Assembly: GCF_050586465.1 (NCBI RefSeq)
Contig: NZ_JBOCEG010000010.1
Location: 1-64,000, forward strand
Reading direction: 5' to 3'
DNA length: 64,000 nt
Origin: CAJXYS01 sp913063035
GTDB lineage: Bacteria; Pseudomonadota; Alphaproteobacteria; Rhodobacterales; Rhodobacteraceae
Shown: positions 25,803-34,492 of the stretch, piece after piece
Position numbering within the stretch: position 1 is the first letter of the stretch
Layout of the letters: each line of letters begins with the position of its first letter
Program-made: the position numbers and the translations under genes
Notes under the pieces: generated by a model
Told to the model about the DNA's origin: nothing
Seen by the model: only the letters and a program-made list of their open reading frames with translations
Database searches by the model: none

Positions 25803-26423
25803 TCAGCGCAGCGGCGCCAGCAGCGCCCGCAGCGCGGCGAGCGGATCGTCCTCGGCCCAGATCTCGTGGCCGACGCCGAAGAAATCGACCACCGGCGCCA
25901 GCTGCGCGACCGCGTCGCCGGTCAGCGCGCCCTCGGCCACGACCGGCAGCTCGATCATCTCGGACCACCAGGCGAAAAGCTCTGCCCCGGCCACGGTTCC
26001 GTCGCCGAGCGGCGTATCCGTCACCGGGCCGAAGGCGATGTAGTCCGCCCCGGCCTCGCCCGCGTTCAGCCCGGCATGGCGCGACGCGCCGCAATAGGCC
26101 CCGAGGATCGCGTCGCTGCCCAGCTCCTTGCGGACGCTGCGCACGTTGCGCGCCCCGTCGGGCAGGTGCGCCCCGTCCAGCCCGAGCCGCTCGACCAGCC
26201 GGTAATGGGTGTCGATGACGAGCGGTATGTCGCGGTCGTGGCAGAGCGGGCGGAGCGCGTCGGCCGCACGCGCGAGGTCGTCTTCTTCCGGGGCCGCCAG
26301 CGCGAGGCGCAGGCAGGCCACCGGTTCGGCGTCGAGGATGCGGGCCAGCGTGGCCGGGTAGCTGCCGAGGTCGAAGGCGGGCGGCGAGATGAGATAGATC
26401 TGCGGCTGTTCTGCGTCTGACAT
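25803..26423 (-). CDS. ThiE/TenI-like thiamine phosphate synthase family protein
   Basis: 206 residues of TIM-barrel type: IYLISPP at strand 1, PLVIDTHYRLVERLGLDGAHLPD with the phosphate-binding region, ADYIAFGPVTDT, and a C-terminal VVDFFGVGHEIW. It probably joins the pyrimidine and thiazole halves of thiamine, but the classical GPIFxTxTK motif is altered (GPVTDTPLG), so a TenI-like or divergent role remains possible. No other thi gene is adjacent. Confidence 0.72.
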   Translation of the reverse strand: MSDAEQPQIYLISPPAFDLGSYPATLARILDAEPVACLRLALAAPEEDDLARAADALRPLCHDRDIPLVIDTHYRLVERLGLDGAHLPDGARNVRSVRKELGSDAILGAYCGASRHAGLNAGEAGADYIAFGPVTDTPLGDGTVAGAELFAWWSEMIELPVVAEGALTGDAVAQLAPVVDFFGVGHEIWAEDDPLAALRALLAPLR

Positions 26424-26473
26424 GGGGCCTCGTCCGGTCTTTCGGCCCTCTTAACGCGCCAGAGCCCGCTTGG

Positions 26474-26803
26474 CTACTTCGCCGGCAGGCCCGAGACGAA
26501 ATTCTCCGCCAGCGCCAGCCATTGCATCCGGCGCGCGTCGTCGGCCATCGCGTCGCTCTCGATGTCGACGAACCCGCCCATGCGCCGGCCGGTGAATTGC
26601 ATCGGCCCGGCGCCCGGGATCGCCAGCGCGGCCGCCTCGTTCTGCTTGCCGACGCGATACATCGCGCCGCCCTGGTGAACGCCGCAGAGCATGTTGCCAT
26701 CCAGCATGAAGCACATGCCGCCGAACATCCGCCGTTCCGTGATCCCGTCGCGCCCGTCCAGGTCGTCGCGCATCAGCTGCGCCAGCCCCGCGTCATATGC
26801 CAT
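26474..26803 (-). CDS. TfoX N-terminal domain protein
   Basis: 109 residues from the ATG at 26803, with AAGGAG upstream. The MAYDAGLAQLMRDDL opening, ERRMFGGMCFMLDGNMLCGV core and FTGRRMGGFVDI segment match the TfoX_N family. The C-terminal competence-regulator half of Haemophilus TfoX is absent, as usual in alphaproteobacteria, so competence control should not be assumed. Confidence 0.82.
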   Translation of the reverse strand: MAYDAGLAQLMRDDLDGRDGITERRMFGGMCFMLDGNMLCGVHQGGAMYRVGKQNEAAALAIPGAGPMQFTGRRMGGFVDIESDAMADDARRMQWLALAENFVSGLPAK

Positions 26804-26870
26804 ACCCATCTCCTTGCACCGATACTGCGCGCAGCGTATCACGCCCGCGGGTTTTCCGGGAGACAGGATC

Positions 26871-27650
26871 ATGACGAGCGAAGCGGGCCAGAGCGGGGCC
26901 TGGGCCGGGCCGCAGCCGGCCTTCGTGCTGGTCGCGCCCCAGATGGGCGAGAATATCGGCGCGGCGGCGCGGGCGATGTGGAATTTCGGGCTGGAGCGGA
27001 TGCGCGTTGTCGCGCCCCGCGACGGCTGGCCGAACCCCAAGGCCGTGGCGATGGCCAGCGGCGCCGGGCGGCTGCTGGACGGCGCGGGGCTCTACGATGG
27101 CACCGCCGATGCGCTCGGTGATCTCAACTACGTCTTCGCCACCACCGCGCGCGGCCGCGAGATGACAAAGCCGGTCATGACGCCCGAGCGCGCGATGCAG
27201 CATGCGCGGGCGCTGATCGCCGAGGGCCAGCAGGTGGGCGTGCTCTTCGGCCCGGAACGCGCCGGGCTGACCAATGACGACGTGGCGCGGGCCAACGCGA
27301 TCATCTCGGTGCCGGTGAACCCGGCCTTTCCCTCGCTGAACCTCGCGCAATGCGTGCTGCTGACGGCCTATGAATGGCGCCGCCAGACCGAAAAGGCCGT
27401 GCCCGAGGTCGTCGAGATGGCCAGGACCCGTTTCGCCAGCGGCGTCGAGATAGAAAAGCTCGGCGACCGTTACGAGGCCGCGCTGGACGCGGTCGGGTTC
27501 TTCTGGCCCGAGTCCAAGGCCGAGGGCATGCGCCGCAACCTGCGCAACATGTTCGCCCGGCTGGATCTGACGACAGCCGACGTGCAGACGCTGCACGGCA
27601 TCATGCGCGCGATCACCCGCCGCAGGGATGGCGGGTCCGACGCGCCTTGA
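26871..27650 (+). CDS. SpoU-type tRNA/rRNA methyltransferase (TrmJ-like)
   Basis: 259 residues from the ATG at 26871 after GGGAGACAGGA. The SPOUT motifs are intact: PQMGENIGAAARAMWNFGL, LFGPERAGLTNDD, and NPAFPSLNLAQCVLL, forming the trefoil-knot AdoMet site. The C-terminal helical extension matches TrmJ, which 2'-O-methylates position 32 of tRNA. Target identity is inferred from the family. Confidence 0.87.
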   Translation: MTSEAGQSGAWAGPQPAFVLVAPQMGENIGAAARAMWNFGLERMRVVAPRDGWPNPKAVAMASGAGRLLDGAGLYDGTADALGDLNYVFATTARGREMTKPVMTPERAMQHARALIAEGQQVGVLFGPERAGLTNDDVARANAIISVPVNPAFPSLNLAQCVLLTAYEWRRQTEKAVPEVVEMARTRFASGVEIEKLGDRYEAALDAVGFFWPESKAEGMRRNLRNMFARLDLTTADVQTLHGIMRAITRRRDGGSDAP

Positions 27651-27699
27651 AGGGGGCAGGGGCGCGGCCTATCGTTCGCCTGCGCCGGAGGAGAGAGGC

Positions 27700-28860
27700 A
27701 TGAGCGGGAAACGGAGTATTTTCGAGGAAGTGGGCAGCGAGGCCCGCGCAGAGGCGGCGCCGCAGACCGGGCTGATCGACCGGGCGCGGCGCGGGGCGCG
27801 CGGGGCGATCCGCGCGTGGCTGATGGTGTTGTTCGCGCTCGTTGTCGTCATGATCGCCGTGGGCGGGCTGACGCGGCTCACCGACAGCGGGCTATCGATC
27901 ACGGAATGGAAGCCGGTGACCGGGGCGCTGCCGCCGATGAGCGCGGCCGACTGGGAGTCCGAGTTCGACAAGTATCGCGCAATCCCGGAATACCAGTTGC
28001 AGAACAAGGGCATGAGCCTTGCCGAGTTCAAGGTCATCTACTGGTGGGAATGGGGCCACCGCCAGCTTGGCCGGGTGATCGGGCTGGTCTGGGCCGCGGG
28101 CTTTCTGTGGTTCCTTGTCCGCCGGCAGATCCCGCACGGCTGGACCGGCCGGTTGCTCGGGCTGGGGGCGCTCGGGGGGCTGCAGGGCGCGATCGGCTGG
28201 TGGATGGTGTCCTCGGGTCTGACCGGGACGATGGTGGATGTCGCCTCCTATCGGCTCGCCACCCATCTCGGTATCGCCTTCGTCATCCTGGCGCTCATTT
28301 CGTGGTACGTCTTGACGCTCGGCCGCGAGGAGCGCGAGCTGATCCAGGCCCGGCGCGGCGCCGAACCGAAGCTGAAGGGCCTCGCCACCGGCGTTCTGCA
28401 TTTCTCGTTCCTTCAGATCCTTCTGGGCGCGCTGGTGGCGGGCATCGATGCGGGGCGCGGCTTCCCGACCTGGCCACTGATGAACGGCGCTTTCTTCCCG
28501 GCCGATGCCTTCTACGTGCCCGGGGCCGAGAACGGCGCCACCTGGCGAGCCTTCTTCGAGAACCCGGGTCTCGTTCAATTCATGCATCGCATGGCGGGCT
28601 ATCTGTTGTTCGTCTTCGCGCTCTTCGCGTGGTGGAAGGCGCGCGGCAGCCCCCTGGTCCGCACCCGCCGGGCCTTCGACTGGATGGCGGTCGCGATCTT
28701 CGGGCAGATGGTGCTGGGCATCGTCACCGTGCTCTACGCCGCCCCCTGGCAGATCGCGATCATTCATCAGCTGGGCGCCGTGGCCGTGGTCGTGCTGGTG
28801 CTGCGCGCACGCTTCCAGACCATGTATCCCACCGCCCAGAGCGTGCGGGGCAGCGCATGA
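27700..28860 (+). CDS. ctaA: Heme A synthase CtaA
   Basis: 386 residues, eight hydrophobic helices, with GGAGG and GAGAGG before the ATG. Oxidises heme O to heme A for aa3-type oxidase in the cytoplasmic membrane. Heme-ligand histidines are visible in EWGHRQLGRVIG, RLATHLGIA, FMHRMAGY and IIHQLGA; VGGLTRLTDSGLSITEWKPV is the alphaproteobacterial type-2 signature. A ~40-residue cytosolic N-terminal extension precedes the first helix. The stop overlaps the peptidase gene by four bases. Confidence 0.95.
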   Translation: MSGKRSIFEEVGSEARAEAAPQTGLIDRARRGARGAIRAWLMVLFALVVVMIAVGGLTRLTDSGLSITEWKPVTGALPPMSAADWESEFDKYRAIPEYQLQNKGMSLAEFKVIYWWEWGHRQLGRVIGLVWAAGFLWFLVRRQIPHGWTGRLLGLGALGGLQGAIGWWMVSSGLTGTMVDVASYRLATHLGIAFVILALISWYVLTLGREERELIQARRGAEPKLKGLATGVLHFSFLQILLGALVAGIDAGRGFPTWPLMNGAFFPADAFYVPGAENGATWRAFFENPGLVQFMHRMAGYLLFVFALFAWWKARGSPLVRTRRAFDWMAVAIFGQMVLGIVTVLYAAPWQIAIIHQLGAVAVVVLVLRARFQTMYPTAQSVRGSA

Positions 28861-30335
28861 GCGCCTTCGACGATCTGATGGCCTTCCAGCGCGAGACCGA
28901 GGCGCTGGCGGGGATTTCCGGCCTGCTCGGCTGGGACCAGGAGACGATGATGCCCCGCGGCGCGGCGGGGCAACGCGCGGCCTGGCAGGGGACGCTGGCC
29001 CATGTCCTGCACGAAAGGCGCACCGATCCGCGGATCGGGGACTGGCTTGCCGCGGTCGACGACGCCGGGCTCGACACCGTCGGGCGCGCGCAGATGCGTC
29101 ATATCCGGCACGATTATGCCCGCGCGACGCGGGTGCCGGCCCGGCTCGCCGCCGAACTGGCCCGCGTCACCAGCACGGCGCAGGGCGTCTGGGCCGAGGC
29201 GCGGGCGGCGGATGATTTCGCCGCCTTCGCACCCACCCTGACGGAGGTCGTGCGCCTGAAAAAGGAAGAGGCCGCGGCGCTGGCCGATGGCGGGGACGCC
29301 TATGACGCCCTTCTCGACGACTACGAGCCGGGCGCGCGGCATGACGAGCTCGAGGCGCTTTTCGACCGGCTGCGGGCGCGCCTGGTGGCGCTGCGCGCCC
29401 GGATCGCGGGCGCCGAGCGGAGCCCGCCCGCGCCCCGGGGGCCTTTCCCGGCCGAGATCCAGATGGCCATGGCCCGCGAACTGGCCGACGCCTTCGGCTA
29501 CGACTGGTCGCGCGGACGGCTCGACACGTCGGTGCACCCGTTCACGTCGGGCGGCGGCAGCGACGTGCGCATCACCACCCGCGTCTCCGAGAGCGATCCC
29601 TTCAACTGCTTCTACTCGACCATCCACGAGGTCGGTCACGCGCTTTACGAACAGGGGATCGAGCCGGGCTACGCGATGACGCCGGTCGGGCAGGGCGTCT
29701 CCATGGGGGTTCATGAAAGCCAGAGCCGGATCTGCGAGAACCAGCTCGGCCGCTCGCGGGCCTTCACCGGCTGGCTTTACGGGCGGATGCGCGACCGCTT
29801 CGGCGATTTCGGTATCCCGGACGAAGAGTCCTTCTACGCCGCCGTGAACCGGGTGCATGGCGGGTTCATCCGCACCGAGGCCGACGAGGTGCAGTACAAC
29901 CTCCACGTCCTTCTGCGCTTCGACCTCGAACGGCGCATGATCGCCGGCGATCTCGCGGTCAACGACCTGGAAGAGGCCTGGAACGCCCGTTTCGAGGCTG
30001 ATTTCGGCTATCCCGTGGACCGGGCCTCGAACGGCGTGCTGCAGGATGTGCACTGGTCCGTCGGGCTCTTCGGCTATTTCCCGACCTACACCCTCGGCAA
30101 CGTCTATGCCGGCTGCCTGAACGCGGCGCTGACCGCGGCGCTGCCGAGGCTGGAGGACGATCTCGCCCGCGGGGATGCGCGGCCGGCGGTGGCGTGGCTG
30201 CTGGAGTCGGTGCAGCGCCATGGCGGCTTGATGGAACCCCGCACGGTGATCGAGCGCGCGGCCGGACGCCCGGTCAGCGAGGAGCCGCTGCTGGCCTATC
30301 TCGACGCCAAGTTCGGGGCGCTCTACGGCGTCTGA
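28857..30335 (+). CDS. Carboxypeptidase M32 (thermostable carboxypeptidase 1 family)
   Basis: 492 residues, the normal family length. Zinc-dependent removal of C-terminal residues. The catalytic HEVGH sits at residues 257-261, preceded by VHPFTSGGGSDVRITTR and followed by GVHESQSRICEN, FIRTEADEVQYNLHV and GVLQDVHW, the five conserved M32 signatures. Probably cytoplasmic; no signal peptide. Translationally coupled to ctaA, an arrangement without an obvious functional reason. Confidence 0.93.
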   Translation: MSAFDDLMAFQRETEALAGISGLLGWDQETMMPRGAAGQRAAWQGTLAHVLHERRTDPRIGDWLAAVDDAGLDTVGRAQMRHIRHDYARATRVPARLAAELARVTSTAQGVWAEARAADDFAAFAPTLTEVVRLKKEEAAALADGGDAYDALLDDYEPGARHDELEALFDRLRARLVALRARIAGAERSPPAPRGPFPAEIQMAMARELADAFGYDWSRGRLDTSVHPFTSGGGSDVRITTRVSESDPFNCFYSTIHEVGHALYEQGIEPGYAMTPVGQGVSMGVHESQSRICENQLGRSRAFTGWLYGRMRDRFGDFGIPDEESFYAAVNRVHGGFIRTEADEVQYNLHVLLRFDLERRMIAGDLAVNDLEEAWNARFEADFGYPVDRASNGVLQDVHWSVGLFGYFPTYTLGNVYAGCLNAALTAALPRLEDDLARGDARPAVAWLLESVQRHGGLMEPRTVIERAAGRPVSEEPLLAYLDAKFGALYGV

Positions 30336-30338
30336 GCC

Positions 30339-31133
30339 TTAGCGATCGGCCCAGTCCGGCGGGCGCTTCTCGAGGAAGGCCGTGATGCCTTCGGCGGTGT
30401 CTCGATCCATCATGTTCTCGACCATCACCGCGCCGGTATGGGCATAGGCGGCGGCGAGATCCATCTCGACCTGTTCGTAGAAGGCGCGCTTGCCGATCTT
30501 GACCGCGGTGGAGAGCTTCGCGGCCACCGTTTCGGCCAGCTCCGCCGTTTCCGTGCCGAGATCCTCCGGGGCCACGACACGGTTGACGAGCCCGAGCCGT
30601 TCGGCCTCGGTCGCTTCGACGAAGCGCCCGGTGGTCAGCATCTCGAAGGCTTTCTTGCGCGGCACGTTGCGGCTGAGTGCGACCATCGGGGTCGAGCAGA
30701 ACAGCCCGATATTGACACCGTTGACGCCGAAGCGCGTGCCTTCGGCCGCCACGGCCATGTCGCAGCTCGCCACCAGCTGGCAGCCGGCCGCGGTGGCGAT
30801 GCCGTGGACCTCGGCGATGACCGGCTGGGGCAGGCGGGGGATCGTCTGCATCATGCGCGAGCAGCGCTCGAACACATCGCGGAAGGCCGCCTGTCCGCCA
30901 TCGGGCGCCTGGCGCGCGGCGGTCAGTTCCTTCAGGTCGTGTCCGGCGCAAAAGGCCTTGCCTGCGCCGCGCAACACGACCGCGCGGATGCCGGGGGTCT
31001 CCTCGATCTCCTCGAAGGCCTTCTGCAGCGCGGCCAGCATCGCGTCCGACAGCGCGTTCAGGTTCCCGGGGCTGTTCATGGTCAGGTGCCGGACATGGCC
31101 CCGATCCTCGCGCAGAAGCAACTGTTCGGTCAT
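30339..31133 (-). CDS. Enoyl-CoA hydratase/isomerase family protein
   Basis: 264 residues, crotonase fold. The oxyanion-hole segments are AFCAGHDLKEL and HGIATAAGCQLVASCDMAVA. The sequence around FGVNGVNIGLFCSTPMVALSR resembles the ECHDC3-type branch, whose substrate is unclear. The usual catalytic Glu pair of true hydratases is not evident in that region, so hydration activity is doubtful. GGGGGA precedes the start. It converges on the peptidase gene. Confidence 0.82.
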   Translation of the reverse strand: MTEQLLLREDRGHVRHLTMNSPGNLNALSDAMLAALQKAFEEIEETPGIRAVVLRGAGKAFCAGHDLKELTAARQAPDGGQAAFRDVFERCSRMMQTIPRLPQPVIAEVHGIATAAGCQLVASCDMAVAAEGTRFGVNGVNIGLFCSTPMVALSRNVPRKKAFEMLTTGRFVEATEAERLGLVNRVVAPEDLGTETAELAETVAAKLSTAVKIGKRAFYEQVEMDLAAAYAHTGAVMVENMMDRDTAEGITAFLEKRPPDWADR

Positions 31134-31203
31134 GGATCCCCCTTGTTCGCGCGGTGCTTTCCGGCAAGTCTACGCGCCGTGAACCGAGAGGGAAAGCCGC
31201 GAG

Positions 31204-31623
31204 ATGGACCTGAAGATGAACATCGCCGAGATGGAGGATTTCCTGGTGCGGGAGTTCCCGCAGGTGGCCGAGGATTTCCGGATCGAACGCTCGGACGCGG
31301 ACGGGATCGGCGTCCGGCTGCGCGTGGCCGATCGCCATCTGCGGCCCGGTGGCACGGTCTCGGGGCCGTCGATGTTCGCCCTGGCCGATGTCGCGATGTA
31401 TCTCGCGGTGCTGGCCCGGATCGGGCCGCGGGCGCTGGCGGTGACGACGAACTGCAACATCGACTTCATGCGCCGGCCCGCGGCCACCGACATGCTGGGC
31501 GAGGCGCGGGTTCTGAAGCTCGGCCGCCAGCTGGCCGTGGGCGACGTGCTGCTCTATTCCGAGGGGATGGCGCCACCGGTCGCCCGCGCGAGCCTGACCT
31601 ATTCCATTCCGCCGCGCGGCTGA
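31204..31623 (+). CDS. PaaI-type hotdog thioesterase
   Basis: 139 residues with a hotdog fold: HLRPGGTVSGPSMFALADVAMYLAVLARIG carries the catalytic helix, followed by TNCNIDFMRRPAATDMLGEARVLKLGRQLAVGDVLLYS. Expected to hydrolyse acyl-CoA thioesters in the cytoplasm. It is divergent from the neighbouring enoyl-CoA hydratase-like gene, so the two may share a regulatory region and a pathway, which is an inference. Confidence 0.82.
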   Translation: MDLKMNIAEMEDFLVREFPQVAEDFRIERSDADGIGVRLRVADRHLRPGGTVSGPSMFALADVAMYLAVLARIGPRALAVTTNCNIDFMRRPAATDMLGEARVLKLGRQLAVGDVLLYSEGMAPPVARASLTYSIPPRG

Positions 31624-31650
31624 CCTGCCATGGTCCGGTCCCGCCGTCGC

Positions 31651-32496
31651 TCAGGGCATCAGGCGCTGGACGTAGCCGGGCAGGGCGAAGGCGGCCCGGT
31701 GGACCTCGGGTGTGTAGTAATCCGGCGCGATGCCCGCCTCCTCGAAGCGGCCGCGCAGCACCTCCGCCGGCGTCGCGCGGGCCGGGCCGTCGGTGCCCCA
31801 GCCGAAGGCCATCGGCCCGCCGGCATAGGTCGGCACCGTCGCCAGGTAGCAGCCCCAGTCGGTGAAAAGCGTCTTGAAGGCGCGCATCGTGCCGGTCAGC
31901 TCGTCGCCCTGCATGAAGGGCACGCCGTTCTGGGTGACCAGGATGCCGTCATCGGTCAGGCAGCGCTTGGCATGGCCGTAGAAACTGTCAGTGAAGAGCA
32001 CCTCTCCCGGCCCGATCGGGTCGGTCGAATCGACGATGATCACGTCGAAGCGCTCGGCGCAGTCGCGCATGTAGTCGGCGCCGTCCGCGATCACCAGATC
32101 TAGCCGCGGATCGTCGAAGGCACCGGCCGACAGGTTCGGCAGGTAGGTCTTGCAGAACTCGACCACGCCGGCGTCGATCTCCACCATGGTGACCTGCGCG
32201 ACGGACGCGTGGCGCAGCACCTCGCGGGCCATGCCGCCGTCGCCGCCGCCGATGATGAGCACGCGCCGCGCGGCCCCATGCGCCAGGATCGGCACATGGG
32301 TCAGCATCTCGTGGTAGATGAAATTATCGCCCTCGGTGGTCTGCACGACCCCGTCGAGCGTCATCACGCGCCCGAAGCTGCCGTTCTCGAAGACCTTGAT
32401 GCGCTGGTGTTCGGTCGCGCTGTCATAGAGCAGACGGTCGACCGAGAGCGCCTGCCGGTAATGATCGTGCAGCGTTTCGACCGACCACTCCGTCAT
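31651..32496 (-). CDS. speE: Spermidine synthase (polyamine aminopropyltransferase)
   Basis: 281 residues from the ATG at 32496 that overlaps the speD stop. Transfers aminopropyl from decarboxylated AdoMet to putrescine. LIIGGGDGGMAREVLRH and VEIDAGVVEFCKTYLP bind the nucleotide; VIIVDSTDPIGPGEVLF contains the catalytic Asp; YHEMLTHVP is the conserved N-terminal motif. It forms a two-gene unit with speD. Confidence 0.95.
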   Translation of the reverse strand: MTEWSVETLHDHYRQALSVDRLLYDSATEHQRIKVFENGSFGRVMTLDGVVQTTEGDNFIYHEMLTHVPILAHGAARRVLIIGGGDGGMAREVLRHASVAQVTMVEIDAGVVEFCKTYLPNLSAGAFDDPRLDLVIADGADYMRDCAERFDVIIVDSTDPIGPGEVLFTDSFYGHAKRCLTDDGILVTQNGVPFMQGDELTGTMRAFKTLFTDWGCYLATVPTYAGGPMAFGWGTDGPARATPAEVLRGRFEEAGIAPDYYTPEVHRAAFALPGYVQRLMP

Positions 32497-33023
32497 TGCA
32501 CACCCTCCACGAGCCCGTCGCCGCGCAGCAGTTCCCGAACCCGCACGTCGGCGGTATCGAAGGCACGCGAGAGTACATCGACCGCGCGCCACGGCTCGGC
32601 GTCGCCGCACATGAAGACGTCGAAGGCGCCGTAGCCGATCTCGGGCCAGGTGTGGACGGAGATGTGGCTCTCGGCCAGCACCGCCACGCCGCTCACGCCC
32701 TGGGGCGAGAACTTGTGGGTGTGGATGTGCAAGAGCGTCGCGCCGCAGGTCTCGACGCAGTCGCGGAAGGCTTGCTGGATACGGGCCTCGTCGTCCAGCC
32801 CCGCGCCGTCGACCACCTCGATGATGAGATGGGTCCCGGCGAAGACCTTGCCATCGCGGCGGATGAAGTGGTCGTCGCGCGACCCGTCCAGCACGTCGCG
32901 ACCGGCGACGAGTTTCAGATCCTGCGGTGAATCGATGTTGGCCGCACGGCCGATGGTCGTGTCTTCCGCGTGGGCGCCTGTCTCCAGACCGATCCCCAGT
33001 TGGAAGAGGTTGGCGTCCTTCAT
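32493..33023 (-). CDS. speD: S-adenosylmethionine decarboxylase proenzyme (SpeD/SpeH)
   Basis: 176 residues from the ATG at 33023, with AAGGGGG upstream. The self-cleavage site lies in AESHISVHTWPE, where Glu-Ser cleavage makes the pyruvoyl cofactor. CGATLLHIHTHKFSPQGVSGVAVL precedes it. The protein has about 40 extra N-terminal residues compared with the ~125-residue prokaryotic minimal type. It supplies decarboxylated AdoMet to SpeE. Confidence 0.92.
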   Translation of the reverse strand: MKDANLFQLGIGLETGAHAEDTTIGRAANIDSPQDLKLVAGRDVLDGSRDDHFIRRDGKVFAGTHLIIEVVDGAGLDDEARIQQAFRDCVETCGATLLHIHTHKFSPQGVSGVAVLAESHISVHTWPEIGYGAFDVFMCGDAEPWRAVDVLSRAFDTADVRVRELLRGDGLVEGVQ

Positions 33024-33361
33024 GGCCGCACCCCCTTCTTTCCAGTGACTAATCCAGAGGTCCCTTAGCGCCCCCCCGGACCACGACGGCCCGAAGTTGG
33101 GATCGGTTCCCCTTGTTGCGCGGCATCTAGGGGGGACGCGGGATTCGATCAACCCCATTTCTGCGACGCGGCGAAATTCTTTCCGGCCAGCCGGTCCGCG
33201 GTTTGGGGTATTATTATACCAAAATTGCAACCTCCTGTTTTCAGATAAAAAAATAGCGGAAGATGCGCTTGACTGTGCGTGGCATTCGGGTAGAACCACG
33301 GCTCAGATTTCAAGCGGCGTGCCCCGCGCGCCACAGATCCCAAAACCCCAGGGTGACACAG
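33024..33361 (+). other. 338-bp divergent intergenic region between speD and rplM
   Basis: No gene is seen. It holds an imperfect dyad around 33207-33220 (GGTAT, TATT, ATACC) with flanking TTTGG/CCAAA, a poly-A patch near 33247-33253, and the candidate rplM promoter listed separately. The part near speD must hold its minus-strand promoter, which I could not place. Confidence 0.6.
33269..33296 (+). promoter_or_regulatory. Candidate promoter for rplM-rpsI
   Basis: TTGACT at 33269-33274, a 16-base spacer and TAGAAC at 33291-33296, preceded by an A-rich tract. This leaves a leader of roughly 60 bases before rplM. Ribosomal-protein operons often carry regulatory leaders; no clear structure was recognised here. 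Confidence 0.5.
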
Positions 33362-33826
33362 ATGAAGACCTACACGGCAAAACCGGCCGATATCGAGAAG
33401 AAGTGGGTGCTGATCGACGCCGAGGGCGTCGTTCTCGGCCGGCTCGCCTCGATCATCGCGATGCGCCTGCGCGGCAAGCACAAGCCCAGCTTCACGCCGC
33501 ACATGGACATGGGCGACAACGTGATCGTCATCAACGCGGACAAGGTGCAGGTCACCGGCCGCAAGAAGGACGACAAGATCCACTACTGGCATACCGGTTA
33601 TCCGGGCGGCATCAAGAACCGCACCACGCGCCAGATCCTCGAGGGCGACCACCCCGAGCGGATCGTCATGCAGGCCGTCAAGCGGATGCTTCCGGGCGGC
33701 CGCCTGTCGCGCAAGCAGATGACCAACCTGCGCGTCTATGCCGGCGCCGAGCACCCGCACGAGGCCCAGAGCCCCGAGGTGGTCGACGTCAAATCCATGA
33801 ATGCCAAGAACACCCGGAGCGCATGA
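33362..33826 (+). CDS. rplM: 50S ribosomal protein L13
   Basis: 154 residues. TYTAKPADIEKKWVLIDAEG at the N-terminus, then LGRLASIIAMRLRGKHKPSFTPHMDMGD and HTGYPGGIKNRT are L13 signatures. Its stop is followed at once by rpsI, the universally conserved rplM-rpsI pair. Confidence 0.98.
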   Translation: MKTYTAKPADIEKKWVLIDAEGVVLGRLASIIAMRLRGKHKPSFTPHMDMGDNVIVINADKVQVTGRKKDDKIHYWHTGYPGGIKNRTTRQILEGDHPERIVMQAVKRMLPGGRLSRKQMTNLRVYAGAEHPHEAQSPEVVDVKSMNAKNTRSA

Positions 33827-33828
33827 CG

Positions 33829-34326
33829 ATGGCCGAAGAACTCAAATCCCTCGACGATCTGAAGTCGGCGGTCGACACCGGCGACGCCGCCACCGCCGCG
33901 CCCGAGACCGCGATCGAACGCCAGCCCGTCCGCGACGAGCTTGGCCGGTCCTACGCCACCGGCCGGCGCAAGGACGCCACCGCGCGGGTCTGGATCAAGC
34001 CGGGCTCTGGGAAGGTGTCGGTCAACGGCAAGGAGATCAGCAAGTATTTCGCGCGCCCGGTTCTGCAGATGATCCTGCGCCAGCCTTTCAAGGTGGCCGG
34101 GGTCGAGGACCAGTTCGACGTGATGGCGACCGTCAAGGGCGGCGGGCTCTCGGGCCAGGCCGGCGCGGTCAAGCACGGCATCAGTCGCGCGCTGCAGCTG
34201 TATGATCCGTCGCTGCGCGCGCCGCTCAAGGCCGCGGGCTTCCTGACCCGCGACGCCCGCGTGGTCGAGCGGAAGAAATACGGCCGCGCCAAGGCACGCC
34301 GGAGCTTCCAGTTCTCCAAGCGTTAG
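33829..34326 (+). CDS. rpsI: 30S ribosomal protein S9 (3' end re-supplied by the island)
   Basis: 165 residues from the ATG at 33829 (CGGAG nine bases upstream; an ATG at 33823 overlapping the rplM stop is less well placed). S9 features: RSYATGRRKDATARVWIKPG, GKVSVNGKEISKYFARPVL, and the decoding-site tail KARRSFQFSKR. The gene is the integration site of the island. The last codons read AAG CGT TAG here, while the displaced original end (AAG CGC TGA) lies at 46332-46340, so the S9 protein is unchanged by insertion. Confidence 0.97.
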   Translation: MAEELKSLDDLKSAVDTGDAATAAPETAIERQPVRDELGRSYATGRRKDATARVWIKPGSGKVSVNGKEISKYFARPVLQMILRQPFKVAGVEDQFDVMATVKGGGLSGQAGAVKHGISRALQLYDPSLRAPLKAAGFLTRDARVVERKKYGRAKARRSFQFSKR

Positions 34327-34334
34327 ACTTGGAG
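34314..34334. other. attL: left junction of the island, recombinase-core-like
   Basis: Perfect 7-bp inverted arms CTCCAAG (34314-34320) and CTTGGAG (34328-34334) flank the 7-base centre CGTTAGA, which is the layout of a tyrosine-recombinase core site. CCAAGCG at 34316-34322 is repeated at 46330-46336. The left arm is the 3' end of rpsI; the right arm belongs to the island. Confidence 0.8.
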
Positions 34335-34359
34335 CTTGCTCAAATTTGCTAAATGCTTG

Positions 34360-34392
34360 AAAAGGCGCTGTTTTTTGCAGCGCCTTTTCTAT
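34360..34392 (+). terminator. Island-borne intrinsic terminator replacing that of rpsI
   Basis: AAAAGGCGCTG (34360-34370) and CAGCGCCTTTT (34378-34388) form an 11-bp stem with a T-rich 7-base loop and end in T/CT. It lies 34 bases after the new rpsI stop and inside the island, so it can end rpsI transcription before the integrase gene. The stem can work in both directions. Confidence 0.85.
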
Positions 34393-34492
34393 ATGTTGCG
34401 ATTGCAAAAGTTTAACAACACAGTTTTGATAGACAGGGGATAGTGCTGATTTTACGTTAACTTTACAGCAAAACGGTACTGGCAGCGTGACG

